64,000 bases of DNA from an uncultured Clostridia bacterium (GCA_947627205.1 CANQVE010000002.1:124001-188000); one strand, 5' to 3'. Shown: positions 10,063 through 20,626, counted from the first letter of the stretch. Numbers and translations are program-made. The notes: generated by a model not told the origin, from the sequence alone.

Positions 10063-11866
10063 TGTTTTTCCTTTCGGGAAGTGTTTTATCGGGAGCAATC
10101 AGACATTCTCCGCCAAAGCCGATAAGGTCACGGCGCTTTGCAATTGTAAGCGCTTTTTCCACAAGCGCGCGGTTCTTCGGCATAAAATACTGCAGCAAAG
10201 CGCGCTGCATTGCTTTTTCTTCAGCAGTTCTGGGAACAAATACGGGCTCCATTGTATAAGGATCTAAGCCCGTGTAGAACATTGCCGTGGAAATAGTCCC
10301 CGGAGTGGGATAAAAGTCCTGAACCTGTTCGGGGCGGATATTGTGCTTTTTCTCAAAAAGCGCAAGCTCTATCGCGTCACTCAATGTACAGCCCGGGTGC
10401 GACGACATAAGATAAGGCACAAGATACTGCTCTTTTCCGCATTTTTTAGTTGCCTTATAAAACTTTTTTTCAAACTCCTCGTATACCTCGATATGCGGTT
10501 TTCCCATCAGATCGAGAACTCTGTTAGAGGCGTGTTCGGGCGCAACTTTGAGCTGACCGCTGACATGGTATTCTACAAGCTCGTCGAGGAAATTTGTGTT
10601 TTTATCCAGAAGCAGATAATCAAACCTAATTCCCGAACGGATAAAAACTTTCTTTACTTTTTTAATTGACCGCAGTTTACGCAAAAGCGCGATATAATCG
10701 CTGTGGTCGGCGTTTATGTTTTTACAAGGCGTCGGAGCTAAACATTTTCTGCCTTTGCAAAGTCCGTGTTCTTTCTGATTTTCGCAGGACGGGTGACGGA
10801 AATTTGCGGTAGGTCCGCCGACGTCGTGTATATATCCCTTAAAATTCGGCTTTTGCGTCAGCATAACCGCTTCGTTTAAAACCGACTCTTCGCTTCTTGT
10901 CTGAACTTTTCTGCCTTGGTGAAGTGCTATTGAACAGAAATTGCAGAAACCGAAACAGCCTCGGTTATGGGTTATCGAAAACTCTATCTCCTGTATTGCA
11001 GGAACTCCGCCGTCTTTTTCGTACATCGGGTGGTAAGTCCGCATATACGGCAGTTCGTATGCATAGTCAAACTCCTTTTGAGTTACGGAACGCTGAGGCG
11101 GATTTTGCACGAGCATCATATTTCCGTGGCGCTGGATAATTGTTCTTCCGTAGACCTCGTCCTGCTCGTCATACTGCTTTCTGCAAGCCTTGGCATAGGC
11201 TTTTTTGTTGGTGCTTACTATTTCATAGCTGTCGCACTGAACAGCGCCGAGAGGCGTATTTTCGGGCTTTGTCAGATAACAAGTGCCTCTCAAATCGTGC
11301 ATATCCGAGAGCTTTTGTCCCTGTTTAAAGCGGTTGAGCATTTCCGAGAGCGTGACTTCTCCCATCCCGTACATAAGAAGCTCCGCTCCGCTGTCAACCA
11401 GAATTGACGGCATTACGCTGTCGCTCCAATAATCGTAGTGCGCAAATCTGCGCAGTGACGCTTCAAGTCCGCCTATTTCTATCTCCGTATCGGGAAACAG
11501 GCGCTTTAACGCCTTGCAGTAGGTTATCACCGCTCTGTCGGGGCGTTTTCCGCCCTTTCCTCCGGGAGAATAAGCGTCGTCGTTACGCTTTTTCAGCGCA
11601 ACGGTATAATTCGACACCATGCTGTCAATATTCCCGCCCGTCACCATAAAGCAATGCTTCGGCTTTCCGAGCTTTCTGAAATCATCGTCGCTTATCGGCT
11701 GGGCGATAATGCCGACCGAAAATCCCGCCGCTTCTGCCATACGCGAGATTATGGCTATACCAAACGTCGGGTGGTCAATATAAGCGTCGCCCGTCACGCA
11801 GATAAAGTCAAGCTGTGATATCCCGCGTTCTTTCATATCCTCTTTGCATACAGGCAAAAACGGCAT
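10013..11866 (-). CDS. YgiQ family radical SAM protein
   Basis: ITHNRGCFGFCNFCSIALHQGRKVQTRS (radical SAM CxxxCxxC); DFICVTGDAYIDHPTFG N-terminus typical of YgiQ. Confidence 0.93.
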   Translation of the reverse strand: MPFLPVCKEDMKERGISQLDFICVTGDAYIDHPTFGIAIISRMAEAAGFSVGIIAQPISDDDFRKLGKPKHCFMVTGGNIDSMVSNYTVALKKRNDDAYSPGGKGGKRPDRAVITYCKALKRLFPDTEIEIGGLEASLRRFAHYDYWSDSVMPSILVDSGAELLMYGMGEVTLSEMLNRFKQGQKLSDMHDLRGTCYLTKPENTPLGAVQCDSYEIVSTNKKAYAKACRKQYDEQDEVYGRTIIQRHGNMMLVQNPPQRSVTQKEFDYAYELPYMRTYHPMYEKDGGVPAIQEIEFSITHNRGCFGFCNFCSIALHQGRKVQTRSEESVLNEAVMLTQKPNFKGYIHDVGGPTANFRHPSCENQKEHGLCKGRKCLAPTPCKNINADHSDYIALLRKLRSIKKVKKVFIRSGIRFDYLLLDKNTNFLDELVEYHVSGQLKVAPEHASNRVLDLMGKPHIEVYEEFEKKFYKATKKCGKEQYLVPYLMSSHPGCTLSDAIELALFEKKHNIRPEQVQDFYPTPGTISTAMFYTGLDPYTMEPVFVPRTAEEKAMQRALLQYFMPKNRALVEKALTIAKRRDLIGFGGECLIAPDKTLPERKNNAPKKETNIRKKKTKR

Positions 11867-11910
11867 AAATTATCCTCTCAATTCACTTTCTATAATTTCA
11901 GGCAGTCAAT

Positions 11911-13179
11911 TCAGTCCCCGCAGATCTCTCTTGCTATTTTATTCGCTCTTTTGTACACTTCATCAGCGTCAACAGTCAAAAACTTTCCGTCCTCGTACAG
12001 AATTTTCCCGTCAATAACGGTCATCTTTACATTCTGCTTAGAGCCTGCGTATACAAGATTTTTCGCAATATTATGAACAGGCTGCATATTCGGCTGTGCA
12101 AGGTCGATAACTGCAAGATCAGCGCGCTTACCTGCGGCAAGAACATCACAGTCGTTAAGTCCCATAGCTTTCGCACCGCCTTTTGTTGCCATTTCAAGCA
12201 CTCCAAATGCAGGACACGCCGCCGCGTCGTTTTCCTTGACTTTCTGCAATCCCGCGGCAAGGAACATTTCCTTGAACATATCAAGGCAGTTGTTAGACGC
12301 CGCGCCGTCTGTTCCTATTGCGAAATTCGTCATGCCGTGACGTTTCATTTCGCAGATCGGCGCAATTCCGCTTGCAAGTTTGAGATTTGAAGCAGGGTTT
12401 GTCACCATATATAAACCCTTATCGCGGAAGATCTCCATATCGCGCTCGTCAAACCAAACGCAGTGAAAACCTCCCCCGCCGTATTCAAACATTCCGAGCT
12501 TGTCGAAAAGCTGAGTAGGTGTCATTTTATAGCGCTCGATACAGCCGTCAACCTCCGCTTTCGTTTCGCTGTTGTGCGTGAACATAGGCGATTTATACTT
12601 CTGCGCAAGTTTTGCAAGAGCTTCAAGAGTTTCGAGCTTAGTGGTATACTCTGCATGAAAACCAAGCTGATATGAAATAAGCGGATCATAGTTATTGTAG
12701 GTGTTATATTCTTCCTCAATGCCCTCTACAGTTCCGCCGAAATCGTTTATTGAACCGCAAATTACCGTTCTGAAGCCCATATCGGTATTAGCTTTAGCGT
12801 AGCTCGGGAGCTTGAAATACATATCGAAACTTGAAGTTATACCACTTGTGAGATACTCCATATTGCCGAGCTGAGTGAAAACGTAAATTGCCTCTTCAGT
12901 AAGTTTAGCCTCATGCGGGAAAACCTGTTCGTACAGCCAGTCGTTAAGAGGCAGATCGTCCGCAAAAGAGCGCAGAAACGTCATAGCGGTGTGAGTATGC
13001 GCGTCTTTAAAGCCGGGAATAATAAGGTTTCCGCAAAGGTCGATCTCACGGTCAAAATCTCCGTTCTGCTTTTCACTGCCGATATATGAAATCAGACCGC
13101 CGTCGGTGCAGAGTTCTCCGTTTATGATGTTTTCATTCTCCATTGTGAGTATCTTCGCGTTATAAAAGCGCAGTTTCAT
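11911..13179 (-). CDS. Amidohydrolase, 5-methylthioadenosine/S-adenosylhomocysteine deaminase-like
   Basis: LIIPGFKDAHTHTAMTFLRSFADDLPLNDWL; NPASNLKLASGIAPI; GTDGAASNNCLDMF; adjacent to mtnA. Confidence 0.88.
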   Translation of the reverse strand: MKLRFYNAKILTMENENIINGELCTDGGLISYIGSEKQNGDFDREIDLCGNLIIPGFKDAHTHTAMTFLRSFADDLPLNDWLYEQVFPHEAKLTEEAIYVFTQLGNMEYLTSGITSSFDMYFKLPSYAKANTDMGFRTVICGSINDFGGTVEGIEEEYNTYNNYDPLISYQLGFHAEYTTKLETLEALAKLAQKYKSPMFTHNSETKAEVDGCIERYKMTPTQLFDKLGMFEYGGGGFHCVWFDERDMEIFRDKGLYMVTNPASNLKLASGIAPICEMKRHGMTNFAIGTDGAASNNCLDMFKEMFLAAGLQKVKENDAAACPAFGVLEMATKGGAKAMGLNDCDVLAAGKRADLAVIDLAQPNMQPVHNIAKNLVYAGSKQNVKMTVIDGKILYEDGKFLTVDADEVYKRANKIAREICGD

Positions 13180-13197
13180 AAAATCTACCTCCGATAA

Positions 13198-14229
13198 TCA
13201 GCCGAACAGTTTCTTTAACGAATTTGTATACGGATAACGGCAAATTCCCTTTTCCGTAACAATAGCGGTTATAAGCTCGGCGGGCGTTACGTCAAACGCA
13301 GGATTAAAACATTTTACTTCATTTTCGGCAACAGGCTTTTCAAAGAACTTTGTCTTTATTTCGCCGCTGTCGCGTTCTTCAATAACTATCTTGTCACCGT
13401 TTTCGCAATTGAAGTCAATTGTAGAACTTGGACAGAAAACGTAAAACGGGATATTGTGGAACTTCGCGTTTATCGCAACAGAGCGCGTTCCTATCTTATT
13501 TGCGGTGTCGCCGTTTGCGGCTACTCTGTCACAGCCTACAAAGCAGGCGTTTATTTTTCCCTGCGACATAAGAAGTGACGCAGCATTGTCGCATATCAGC
13601 GTAACGTCAATTCCCGCATGGTTAAGCTCAAAACTCGTGAGCCTTGCGCCTTGCAAAAGCGGACGTGTTTCATCGCTGAAAACATGAAAGTTATATCCTT
13701 TTTCTTTGCCCAGAAGAAGCGTTCCAAGTCCCGTTCCGTATTCGGACGCGGCAAGCGCTCCCGCGTTACAGTGAGTCAGAATACCGTCACCGTCTTTCAC
13801 GAGAGTAAGCCCGTATTCGGAGATCGCTCTGCACATCTGCCTGTCCTCGTCATAAATTTTCGTACACTCCTCATAAAGCAAAGGGATCGCCGATTTTTTA
13901 TCAGCGCCCTTTACCGCCGAAAGCATACGCTCGACAGCGTGAGAAAGATTTACCGCTGTAGGTCTTGACGAAACAAGATAAAGTCCGAGCTTTTTTAATT
14001 CGTCATAAAAATTATTTTCACTAAGTTTTTTGGCGCAGACGTACATTCCAAATCCCGCGGAAATGCCTATTGCGGGAGCACCGCGCACCCGAAGCTCTTT
14101 TATTGCCTCGAAAACAGCTTCGGGAGTTTCAAGACGCAAAAACTTTATCTCGTTTGGAAGAAGCGTCTGGTCGATTATTTCAACAGCATTTTTATCCTCG
14201 GAAAGTCTGACTGTAAAAATCTTGTCCAT
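13198..14229 (-). CDS. mtnA: S-methyl-5-thioribose-1-phosphate isomerase
   Basis: [76 protein letters not shown]. Confidence 0.95.
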   Translation of the reverse strand: MDKIFTVRLSEDKNAVEIIDQTLLPNEIKFLRLETPEAVFEAIKELRVRGAPAIGISAGFGMYVCAKKLSENNFYDELKKLGLYLVSSRPTAVNLSHAVERMLSAVKGADKKSAIPLLYEECTKIYDEDRQMCRAISEYGLTLVKDGDGILTHCNAGALAASEYGTGLGTLLLGKEKGYNFHVFSDETRPLLQGARLTSFELNHAGIDVTLICDNAASLLMSQGKINACFVGCDRVAANGDTANKIGTRSVAINAKFHNIPFYVFCPSSTIDFNCENGDKIVIEERDSGEIKTKFFEKPVAENEVKCFNPAFDVTPAELITAIVTEKGICRYPYTNSLKKLFG

Positions 14230-14239
14230 ATTTGTTCTG

Positions 14240-15187
14240 TCAGTTGAAATATACAAGCTCGCTGTCGGCTTTTTCGGTCGGAGCTACAGACCTTGCAAGA
14301 ATGACAGGTCCTACTCCTCTGTAAACTTCCTGTTTTTCTCCGACAATTCTGCCTGTGACTTCCACCCAATCTCCGTCTTTAAATTTACTTTCATCGGGGC
14401 ATTTTACAAGTATCCCCACGACCTGAATATCGTTTGCACAGCAGGTCATGGCTCTTCTTGAAATCACGAAATAGCCTTTCGGGACATTTTTCGCTCTGAA
14501 AACCATTCCGCGGACTCTGATATTTCTGTTGTTATAGCGCTTTGAATTGCTCATTATATCAACATACCAAAGCCCGAAATCATCATGAACGATTTCAATA
14601 GGATCGGCGTTTACGTCAAACGGCATTTCGTCGTCGCCCTGAAATCCCTGCTCGACCTCGCCGTCCATATACTCGAACATCATATCAATGCGTGGATTTA
14701 ACGATTTTAAGATCCTGCGCAGGCGCTTTTTATCGACTTTTCCCTGTTCGCAGCGATTGAATATGACAATATCAGCGACCGCGATATTATCCGATAAAAG
14801 CTGACGCATATTGTTGAGATAAACGTCAAATCTCGTGTGATCCACAAACATAAATATCTGATAAAAAACCCAATTTTTCGGAGCTTTCTGCTCCATATCC
14901 CTTAGGCTCCACATTCCGTTATATTCGAGCATAACTCTTGATGGTCTGTGCTTTTCTACAAGTGCAGTGAGGTTTTCGGGGTTAAAATCATCTTCGTCCT
15001 CAATAAATTCAACAACGGACTTGGACGCTTTCAGAATTTTCTCATCATATTCTATTTCGCCGTCCTCGCAGGCAATAACAAGCGTTCTCTCGCCTCTGCT
15101 GAACTCTCTGTCATTCAGTGTTTCAAGAATAAACGACGTTTTTCCGCTTTCGAGAAAACCTGTCATTAAATAAACGGGTATTTCCAT
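14240..15187 (-). CDS. G3E/CobW-family GTPase fused to a YcgQ/TIGR03943-like C-terminal domain
   Basis: [18 protein letters not shown]-loop; C-terminal [59 protein letters not shown]. Confidence 0.8.
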   Translation of the reverse strand: MEIPVYLMTGFLESGKTSFILETLNDREFSRGERTLVIACEDGEIEYDEKILKASKSVVEFIEDEDDFNPENLTALVEKHRPSRVMLEYNGMWSLRDMEQKAPKNWVFYQIFMFVDHTRFDVYLNNMRQLLSDNIAVADIVIFNRCEQGKVDKKRLRRILKSLNPRIDMMFEYMDGEVEQGFQGDDEMPFDVNADPIEIVHDDFGLWYVDIMSNSKRYNNRNIRVRGMVFRAKNVPKGYFVISRRAMTCCANDIQVVGILVKCPDESKFKDGDWVEVTGRIVGEKQEVYRGVGPVILARSVAPTEKADSELVYFN

Positions 15188-15199
15188 TTTAAACTCCAA

Positions 15200-16315
15200 T
15201 CAGACACCGAAAAGTGCCTTTATCTTTTCTTCGTCAAGTTTTGAACCGATAACGCACATTTTTCCCGTAACGTCCGCAGAACCGTTTCTTATCTCGTATT
15301 CTTCGGGAACAAAGTCAAACTCGATCCAGCCGTCCTTGCCCTCTACAATGCCTTTTGCTCTCAAAACAACGCCGTATTCCTCGTTTGAGAGCTTTGAGAG
15401 CGCATTTTCAAGTTCTTCCTTTGTAAACTTCTTTGCCGTTTCAATTCCCATGGAAGTAAACACTTCGTCTGCATGGTGGTGATGATGGTGATGATGTTCG
15501 TCATGGCAGTGACATTCCTCGCCGTCGTGATGATGATGTTCGTGTTCATCTTCGTCATCTTCGTCATGGTGGTGATGGTGTTCATGCTCATCTTCGTCAT
15601 GGTGATAATGTTCATGCTCATCTTCATCATCTTCGTCATGGTGGTGGTGTTCATGCTCATCTTCATCTTCGTCATCATGATGATGAGCAAGAGTTTCTTT
15701 AAGCAGGTCATCGGCGAATTTATTTTCATTTTCCATTGCCTGCAAGATCTGCGCACCGCTTATTTCGTCCCAATTTGTAGTGACAATTGCAGCGTTAGGA
15801 TTAAGCTCCTTTATCTGAGCGATCGCCGCCGCGAGTTTTTCTTCACTGAGCTTCTGAGAACGGCTCAAAACAATGGTCTTTGCTGTTTCGACCTGATTTT
15901 TATAGAACTCTCCGAAGTTCTTCATATACATTCTGATCTTTGTCGCGTCAACAACGGTCGTATAACTGTTCAGAACGATATCTTCGCTTTTGATATCCAT
16001 GACAGCTTTTATAACGTCCGAGAGCTTTCCGACACCCGACGGCTCTATCAATATTCTGTCGGGGGCAAATTCTTCAAGCACTTTTTGGAGAGCCTTTCCG
16101 AAATCTCCTACCAATGAACAGCAGATACAGCCCTGGTTCATTTCGGTGACCTGAATGCCCGCGTCTTTCATAAATCCGCCGTCAATTCCTATCTCGCCGA
16201 ACTCATTTTCGATAAGGACAAGTTTTTCACCGTTATAGCCCTCTTTAAGCAGCTTTTTTATGAGCGTTGTTTTACCTGCTCCCAAAAAGCCGGAAAAAAC
16301 ATCTATCTTTGTCAT
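15200..16315 (-). CDS. G3E/CobW-family GTPase (putative metal chaperone) with a long His/Asp/Glu-rich insert
   Basis: MTKIDVFSGFLGAGKTTLIKKLL; NQGCICCSLVGDF (CxCC metal motif); HEHHHHDEDDEDEHEHYHHDEDEHEHHHHH... insert. Confidence 0.92.
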   Translation of the reverse strand: MTKIDVFSGFLGAGKTTLIKKLLKEGYNGEKLVLIENEFGEIGIDGGFMKDAGIQVTEMNQGCICCSLVGDFGKALQKVLEEFAPDRILIEPSGVGKLSDVIKAVMDIKSEDIVLNSYTTVVDATKIRMYMKNFGEFYKNQVETAKTIVLSRSQKLSEEKLAAAIAQIKELNPNAAIVTTNWDEISGAQILQAMENENKFADDLLKETLAHHHDDEDEDEHEHHHHDEDDEDEHEHYHHDEDEHEHHHHHDEDDEDEHEHHHHDGEECHCHDEHHHHHHHHADEVFTSMGIETAKKFTKEELENALSKLSNEEYGVVLRAKGIVEGKDGWIEFDFVPEEYEIRNGSADVTGKMCVIGSKLDEEKIKALFGV

Positions 16316-16347
16316 TTTATACACCTCTGATACCTTTCATTTAATTT

Positions 16348-16366
16348 TGCAAATCCCATATTTGCA
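16348..16366. promoter_or_regulatory. Candidate operator TGCAAAT-CCCAT-ATTTGCA upstream of the His-rich GTPase gene
   Basis: Perfect 7-bp inverted arms immediately downstream of a candidate minus-strand promoter. Confidence 0.5.
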
Positions 16367-16377
16367 TTACACATTAT

Positions 16378-16406
16378 ATTGTACCACTTTTTTAATTTAT
16401 AGTCAA
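16378..16406 (-). promoter_or_regulatory. Candidate sigma-A promoter TTGACT-N17-TACAAT for the His-rich GTPase gene
   Basis: Reverse complement reads TTGACT (16406-16401), 17-bp spacer, TACAAT (16383-16378). Confidence 0.5.
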
Positions 16407-16453
16407 TATCTTTTATGTAAAAAAATACCGCGCATTATAATAACAAATAAAAA

Positions 16454-16482
16454 TGTCCCGTCCTGCAAAAACAGAACGGGAC
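16454..16482 (-). terminator. Intrinsic terminator downstream of the repeat-rich adhesin
   Basis: Minus strand GTCCCGTTCTG-TTTTTG-CAGGACGGGAC followed by ATTTTTATTT. Confidence 0.85.
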
Positions 16483-16497
16483 AAATCTAATCAAATA

Positions 16498-19338
16498 TTA
16501 CTGATCTTTTTTCTTGCGCTTCATAGCTGCCGCCGCAACAGTAGCTCCAAAAGCAACCGCCGCGCCTACGCCCAATCCTGCAGATGTATCTTCTACACCC
16601 GTATAAGGATTATCGCCAAGCGGAACATCATCATCGTCGATTATAACGATATCGTCAAAGTGATTGTCGTCAGAATCGCTGTCGATAGCAGTATCCGTAT
16701 CATCATCGAAATCATCCATCTCGATATCATCAACAACTATCGTATCGTCGCTCGGAGTATCTGTATCCTCGGGAGCGTCAACAACTTCGTCGTCAACGTC
16801 ATCGATTACGGGCTCATTCGGTTCTTCTGTAGGCTCATCAGGTGTATCATCTACGGGTTCGTCGGGAGTTACATCTATTGCAGGCTCTTCCGGCGTTTCG
16901 TCTGCGGGCTCGTCGGGTGTTTCATCAACAGGCTCGTCAGGCGTATCGTCTACAGGCTCGTCGGGAATATCGTCCTCGGGAAGATCTTCCTCATCAGCGT
17001 CAACTGTATTATCCTCTGTGTAGTCATCACCTACATCAGGTTCATCTTCAACGTCAGTAACATCATCTGTTACCTGATCCTCGGGAGTATCGTCTGTGGG
17101 CTCATCAGGAGTATCGTCTACAGGCTCATCAGGAGTATCGTCTGTGGGCTCGTCAGGTGTATCGTCTGTGGGCTCGTCAGGAGTATCATCTGCGGGCTCA
17201 TCAGGTGCATCATCTGTAGGCTCATCAGGAGTATCGTCCGTAGGCTCATCGGGTGTGTCGTCCGTGGGCTCGTCAGGAGTATCATCTGTGGGTTCATCGG
17301 GAGTATCATCTGTGGGCTCATCAGGTGTATCATCTGTAGGCTCATCGGGTGTGTCGTCCGTGGGCTCATCAGGCGTATCATCTGTAGGCTCGTCGGGTGT
17401 ATCGTCCGTAGGCTCGTCAGGTGTGTCGTCTGTAGGCTCGTCGGGAGTATCGTCCGTGGGCTCATCAGGTGTATCATCTGTAGGCTCGTCGGGTGTATCG
17501 TCCGTGGGCTCATCAGGTGTGTCGTCCGTAGGCTCATCAGGTGTGTCATCCGTAGGCTCATCAGGTGTATCATCTGTAGGCTCATCAGGAGTATCGTCCG
17601 TAGGCTCATCGGGTGTGTCGTCCGTGGGCTCATCAGGAGTATCGTCCGTAGGCTCATCGGGTGTGTCGTCCGTGGGCTCATCAGGCGTATCATCTGTAGG
17701 CTCATCGGGAGTATCGTCCGTCGGCTCATCAGGAGTGTCATCTGTCGGCTCGTCAGGCGTGTCATCTGTAGGCTCATCAGGTGTATCGTCAACTACATCA
17801 TCACCGTCGTCGCCATCATCTACGACTGTATCATCAGGACCGTCGTCCTCATCATCAGGTTCATCGGGAGTGTCATCCGTGGGCTCATCGGGCGTGTCGC
17901 CGTCATCAGTCTCAATGGACTTATCTTCCTCTTCTACCTTATCTTCCTTGTCATCATCAGGCGTCGTATCGTCAGAATCGTCATCATCGGGCGTGGTGTC
18001 ATCGGTATCATCATCACCGTCATCACCGCCGCCGATCTCGTCTTCTTCGTCGCCGTCGTCAGTGTCGCCGTTATCCTGAACAACGTCTTTGTCGATATCC
18101 TTATCCTCGTCGTCCTGATCTTCCTCGTCGGGAGTTGTTGCATCCTGCTCATCGTCAACAGAGGGAGCAGAACCGTCATCAGCAGTAACCTGGTGGATCT
18201 CGTTGTTCATTCTGACATCGCTTGCGAATACGCTTCCGCTGAGAACACCGTCATTGAAGAAGTGCGCGTTCGGAGCAACTACGATACCGCCCATCTGCGA
18301 AGTCTTTATATCGCCGGCATAATTGCCGAAGTTAAACGTAACATTAGCGTTAGAAAGGTTCCAGTTGATCTTGTCATCACCGTTATCGTTTACACAGCCC
18401 ATGTCAACATAAGTCGTGCTGTCATCGGTGATAACGTTGATTATAACCTTAACTCCGCCGTTTCTGGACAGGAGCTTCTGCAGATACTCGCCGTTTGCAC
18501 TGAGGTCATCACTGCTGACGCTCGCAACAAGCGTCTGTCCGGGCTGAACTGCACCCGTCTCAATAGCATAGACCGCATCTCTAAGAGAGCTTCCCGAATC
18601 CTCAGCGGAGAATCCGACTTCATCTATGAGGTTCTGACCTGCTGTAGCCATAGAGTCAAGTTTTCCGCCGATATTCGCGAACGTATCATTCGCGTCAGCG
18701 CGGCGAATGGAAACCTTTTCGGGGTGTCCCTGGCAGTCAATTATGTAATCTCTTCCGCCCGCATTGAATGTGATCTTGCTTGCGTCTCCGCCCTCAACTA
18801 TCTCGAAGTCAAAGCCGAAAACAAGCTCGTATGAAGTACCCTCGTAAATGCCGAGCTTTATTGTCGAATCGCCGTCCTGAGGAAGCTCTGCGATATAGCA
18901 TGTATAAACGCTCGGAGCTTCAGCGCCGTTTCTCTCAAAGTTAGCGGCAACGTTGGTGTTATAAACATCAAATTTATTAACTTTTTCCGCGCAGATATTG
19001 CCCTCAACGTGTATTCCGTACATATTCAGGTCTTTGGTATACGCCGCGAAACCCTTGTACCCGGAAAGCTCGTTATTGAAATCTGCAACAGCACTCGCAT
19101 CTTCTGACGCAATGTAAACATTCGAGCCGCACTTGAGATACGCTTCGTTAGAACCGATATCGTTCCGCGCGCTTTCGGTCACATTGTTATTGTCGTCATT
19201 GTTTGCGTCATCGCCCGGATTAACGGCCGCGGACGCAGAAAGCGCACCCGCGCGCGAACCCAGAACAGTAACAGCAAACGCGAACATAAAAGCGACTTTT
19301 CCCTTGTTGGTCTTTTTCCTTTTTTCTTCATTCGACAT
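16498..19338 (-). CDS. Secreted cell-surface adhesin: choice-of-anchor-A-like N-terminal domain, long DDTPDEPT repeat stalk, NPYTG-type C-terminal anchor
   Basis: Signal sequence; GGIVVAPNAHFFNDGVLSGSVFASDVRMNNEIHQV typical of choice-of-anchor A domains; (DDTPDEPT)n; C-term NPYTGVEDTSAGLGVGAAVAFGATVAAAAMKRKKKDQ. Confidence 0.85.
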   Translation of the reverse strand: MSNEEKRKKTNKGKVAFMFAFAVTVLGSRAGALSASAAVNPGDDANNDDNNNVTESARNDIGSNEAYLKCGSNVYIASEDASAVADFNNELSGYKGFAAYTKDLNMYGIHVEGNICAEKVNKFDVYNTNVAANFERNGAEAPSVYTCYIAELPQDGDSTIKLGIYEGTSYELVFGFDFEIVEGGDASKITFNAGGRDYIIDCQGHPEKVSIRRADANDTFANIGGKLDSMATAGQNLIDEVGFSAEDSGSSLRDAVYAIETGAVQPGQTLVASVSSDDLSANGEYLQKLLSRNGGVKVIINVITDDSTTYVDMGCVNDNGDDKINWNLSNANVTFNFGNYAGDIKTSQMGGIVVAPNAHFFNDGVLSGSVFASDVRMNNEIHQVTADDGSAPSVDDEQDATTPDEEDQDDEDKDIDKDVVQDNGDTDDGDEEDEIGGGDDGDDDTDDTTPDDDDSDDTTPDDDKEDKVEEEDKSIETDDGDTPDEPTDDTPDEPDDEDDGPDDTVVDDGDDGDDVVDDTPDEPTDDTPDEPTDDTPDEPTDDTPDEPTDDTPDEPTDDTPDEPTDDTPDEPTDDTPDEPTDDTPDEPTDDTPDEPTDDTPDEPTDDTPDEPTDDTPDEPTDDTPDEPTDDTPDEPTDDTPDEPTDDTPDEPTDDTPDEPTDDTPDEPTDDTPDEPTDDTPDEPTDDTPDEPTDDTPDEPTDDTPDEPTDDAPDEPADDTPDEPTDDTPDEPTDDTPDEPVDDTPDEPTDDTPEDQVTDDVTDVEDEPDVGDDYTEDNTVDADEEDLPEDDIPDEPVDDTPDEPVDETPDEPADETPEEPAIDVTPDEPVDDTPDEPTEEPNEPVIDDVDDEVVDAPEDTDTPSDDTIVVDDIEMDDFDDDTDTAIDSDSDDNHFDDIVIIDDDDVPLGDNPYTGVEDTSAGLGVGAAVAFGATVAAAAMKRKKKDQ
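17080..17795. repeat. 24-bp tandem repeat array encoding DDTPDEPT octapeptides (nearly 30 units)
   Basis: Repeated TC(A/G)TC(T/C)GT(A/G/C)GGCTC(A/G)TC(A/G)GG(A/T/C)GTRTC units with mostly synonymous variation. Confidence 0.95.
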
Positions 19339-19558
19339 GGCTGTCATCTCCTAAAAACAATAACAAATAGATACAATTCTCCACCTATTGTGGTTATTAT
19401 CATTATAGCATTTTAAATATTAAATGTCAATAGTTTTGATAAAAAACATTTACAAAATTTCCACAAATCCTACAAACTTTTTTAGCTGATTTTAACAAAA
19501 ATTCAGCAGTCCTCAAAAATGTTATTAACCGAAAACGGCTGATTTGTGAAAGATAATG

Positions 19559-20611
19559 TCAGACAACTCTTTTCGCCATGATGTCGGAATTGTACGCGCA
19601 CTTTACGGCGGTATCTGCGGTGATAATACCCGACTTGTACATATTCAGCAGACTGTTGTCCATTGTGGTCATTCCGGGAGCAGACTGTATGACGGAATCA
19701 ATCTGATGTGTCTTTTCATCACGGATAAGAGTTCTTATCGCGCTGTTCATTGTCATTATCTCGAAAGCGGGGGTATACTTCCCCTCTGTAGACATAACGA
19801 GCTGCTGGGAAATAACGGCGTTCAGCACCATGGAAAGCTGAATTCTTATCTGGTGCTGCTGGTTTGTAGGAAATACGTCAATTATCCTGTCAATGGTGTT
19901 TGCCGCGCCGAGAGTATGGAGCGTTGAAAGCACGAGCTGACCTGTTTCGGCGGCAGTCATTGCGACGCTTATTGTTTCATAATCGCGCATTTCTCCGAGC
20001 AGAATTACGTCGGGTGACTGTCTCAAAGCGGAGCGGAGCGCGCTTAAATAGCTCTCGGTGTCGATATTTATTTCGCGCTGGCTGATTATGCTCTTTTTAT
20101 GCTTGTGCAGGAACTCTATGGGATCTTCTATCGTGATGATATGCCCCGAACGTTCTTCATTTATCTTTTCGATAATGCAGGACAATGTCGTGGATTTTCC
20201 GCTTCCCGCAGGTCCCGTGACAAGAACGATCCCGCTTTTCAGTTTTGAAAGTTTCATTACGCTTTCGGGGATACCGAGCTGTTCGGGTTCGGGAAGCGTA
20301 AACGGAACATATCTCAAGACCGCCGCAAACGAGCCGCGCTGTTTGTAGATATTTGCACGAAATCTTCCCATTCCGACGACCGATATAGAAAAATCCATTT
20401 CCTTTTCGGGGAGATCTTCAATGTCAAACTTATAGCCTCCGAGCTTGTAAATTTCATAAACATACTCTTTTGTCACAGCAGGAGTTAGCGGGCATTCGTT
20501 TATTTTTACAAGATCTCCGTTTGCCTTATAGCTAAGAGCCGCGCCCGAAATTATGAATATATCCGAGGCGGAATTGTCCGCGGCAATTTTTAAAATTTCA
20601 AGTAATTCCAT
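19559..20611 (-). CDS. pilT: PilT-type type IV pilus ATPase
   Basis: VLVTGPAGSGKSTTLSCIIEKIN; ITIEDPIEFLHKHKKSIISQREI; SALRQSPDVILLGEMRD; STLHTLGAANTIDRIIDVFP; AIRTLIRDEKTHQIDSVIQ. Confidence 0.93.
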   Translation of the reverse strand: MELLEILKIAADNSASDIFIISGAALSYKANGDLVKINECPLTPAVTKEYVYEIYKLGGYKFDIEDLPEKEMDFSISVVGMGRFRANIYKQRGSFAAVLRYVPFTLPEPEQLGIPESVMKLSKLKSGIVLVTGPAGSGKSTTLSCIIEKINEERSGHIITIEDPIEFLHKHKKSIISQREINIDTESYLSALRSALRQSPDVILLGEMRDYETISVAMTAAETGQLVLSTLHTLGAANTIDRIIDVFPTNQQHQIRIQLSMVLNAVISQQLVMSTEGKYTPAFEIMTMNSAIRTLIRDEKTHQIDSVIQSAPGMTTMDNSLLNMYKSGIITADTAVKCAYNSDIMAKRVV

Positions 20612-20626
20612 ATCTTCCTCAAATCG

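Noticed and set aside
11911-14229. Deaminase-mtnA pair as a new pathway
   Set aside because: Consistent with known methylthioadenosine salvage/shunt gene pairing; no additional unusual genes can be tied to it from sequence alone.
15473-16117. Plus-strand ORF rich in Met/Val/Phe
   Set aside because: Antisense of the His/Asp/Glu-rich insert of the G3E GTPase gene; low complexity artefact.
16453-18834. 793-aa plus-strand ORF (and 17096..18079 VSSVGSSG, 17118..17792 minus ORFs)
   Set aside because: Shadow frames of the 24-bp DDTPDEPT coding repeat; no RBS/start context, and the minus-strand ORF has signal peptide, anchor and terminator.
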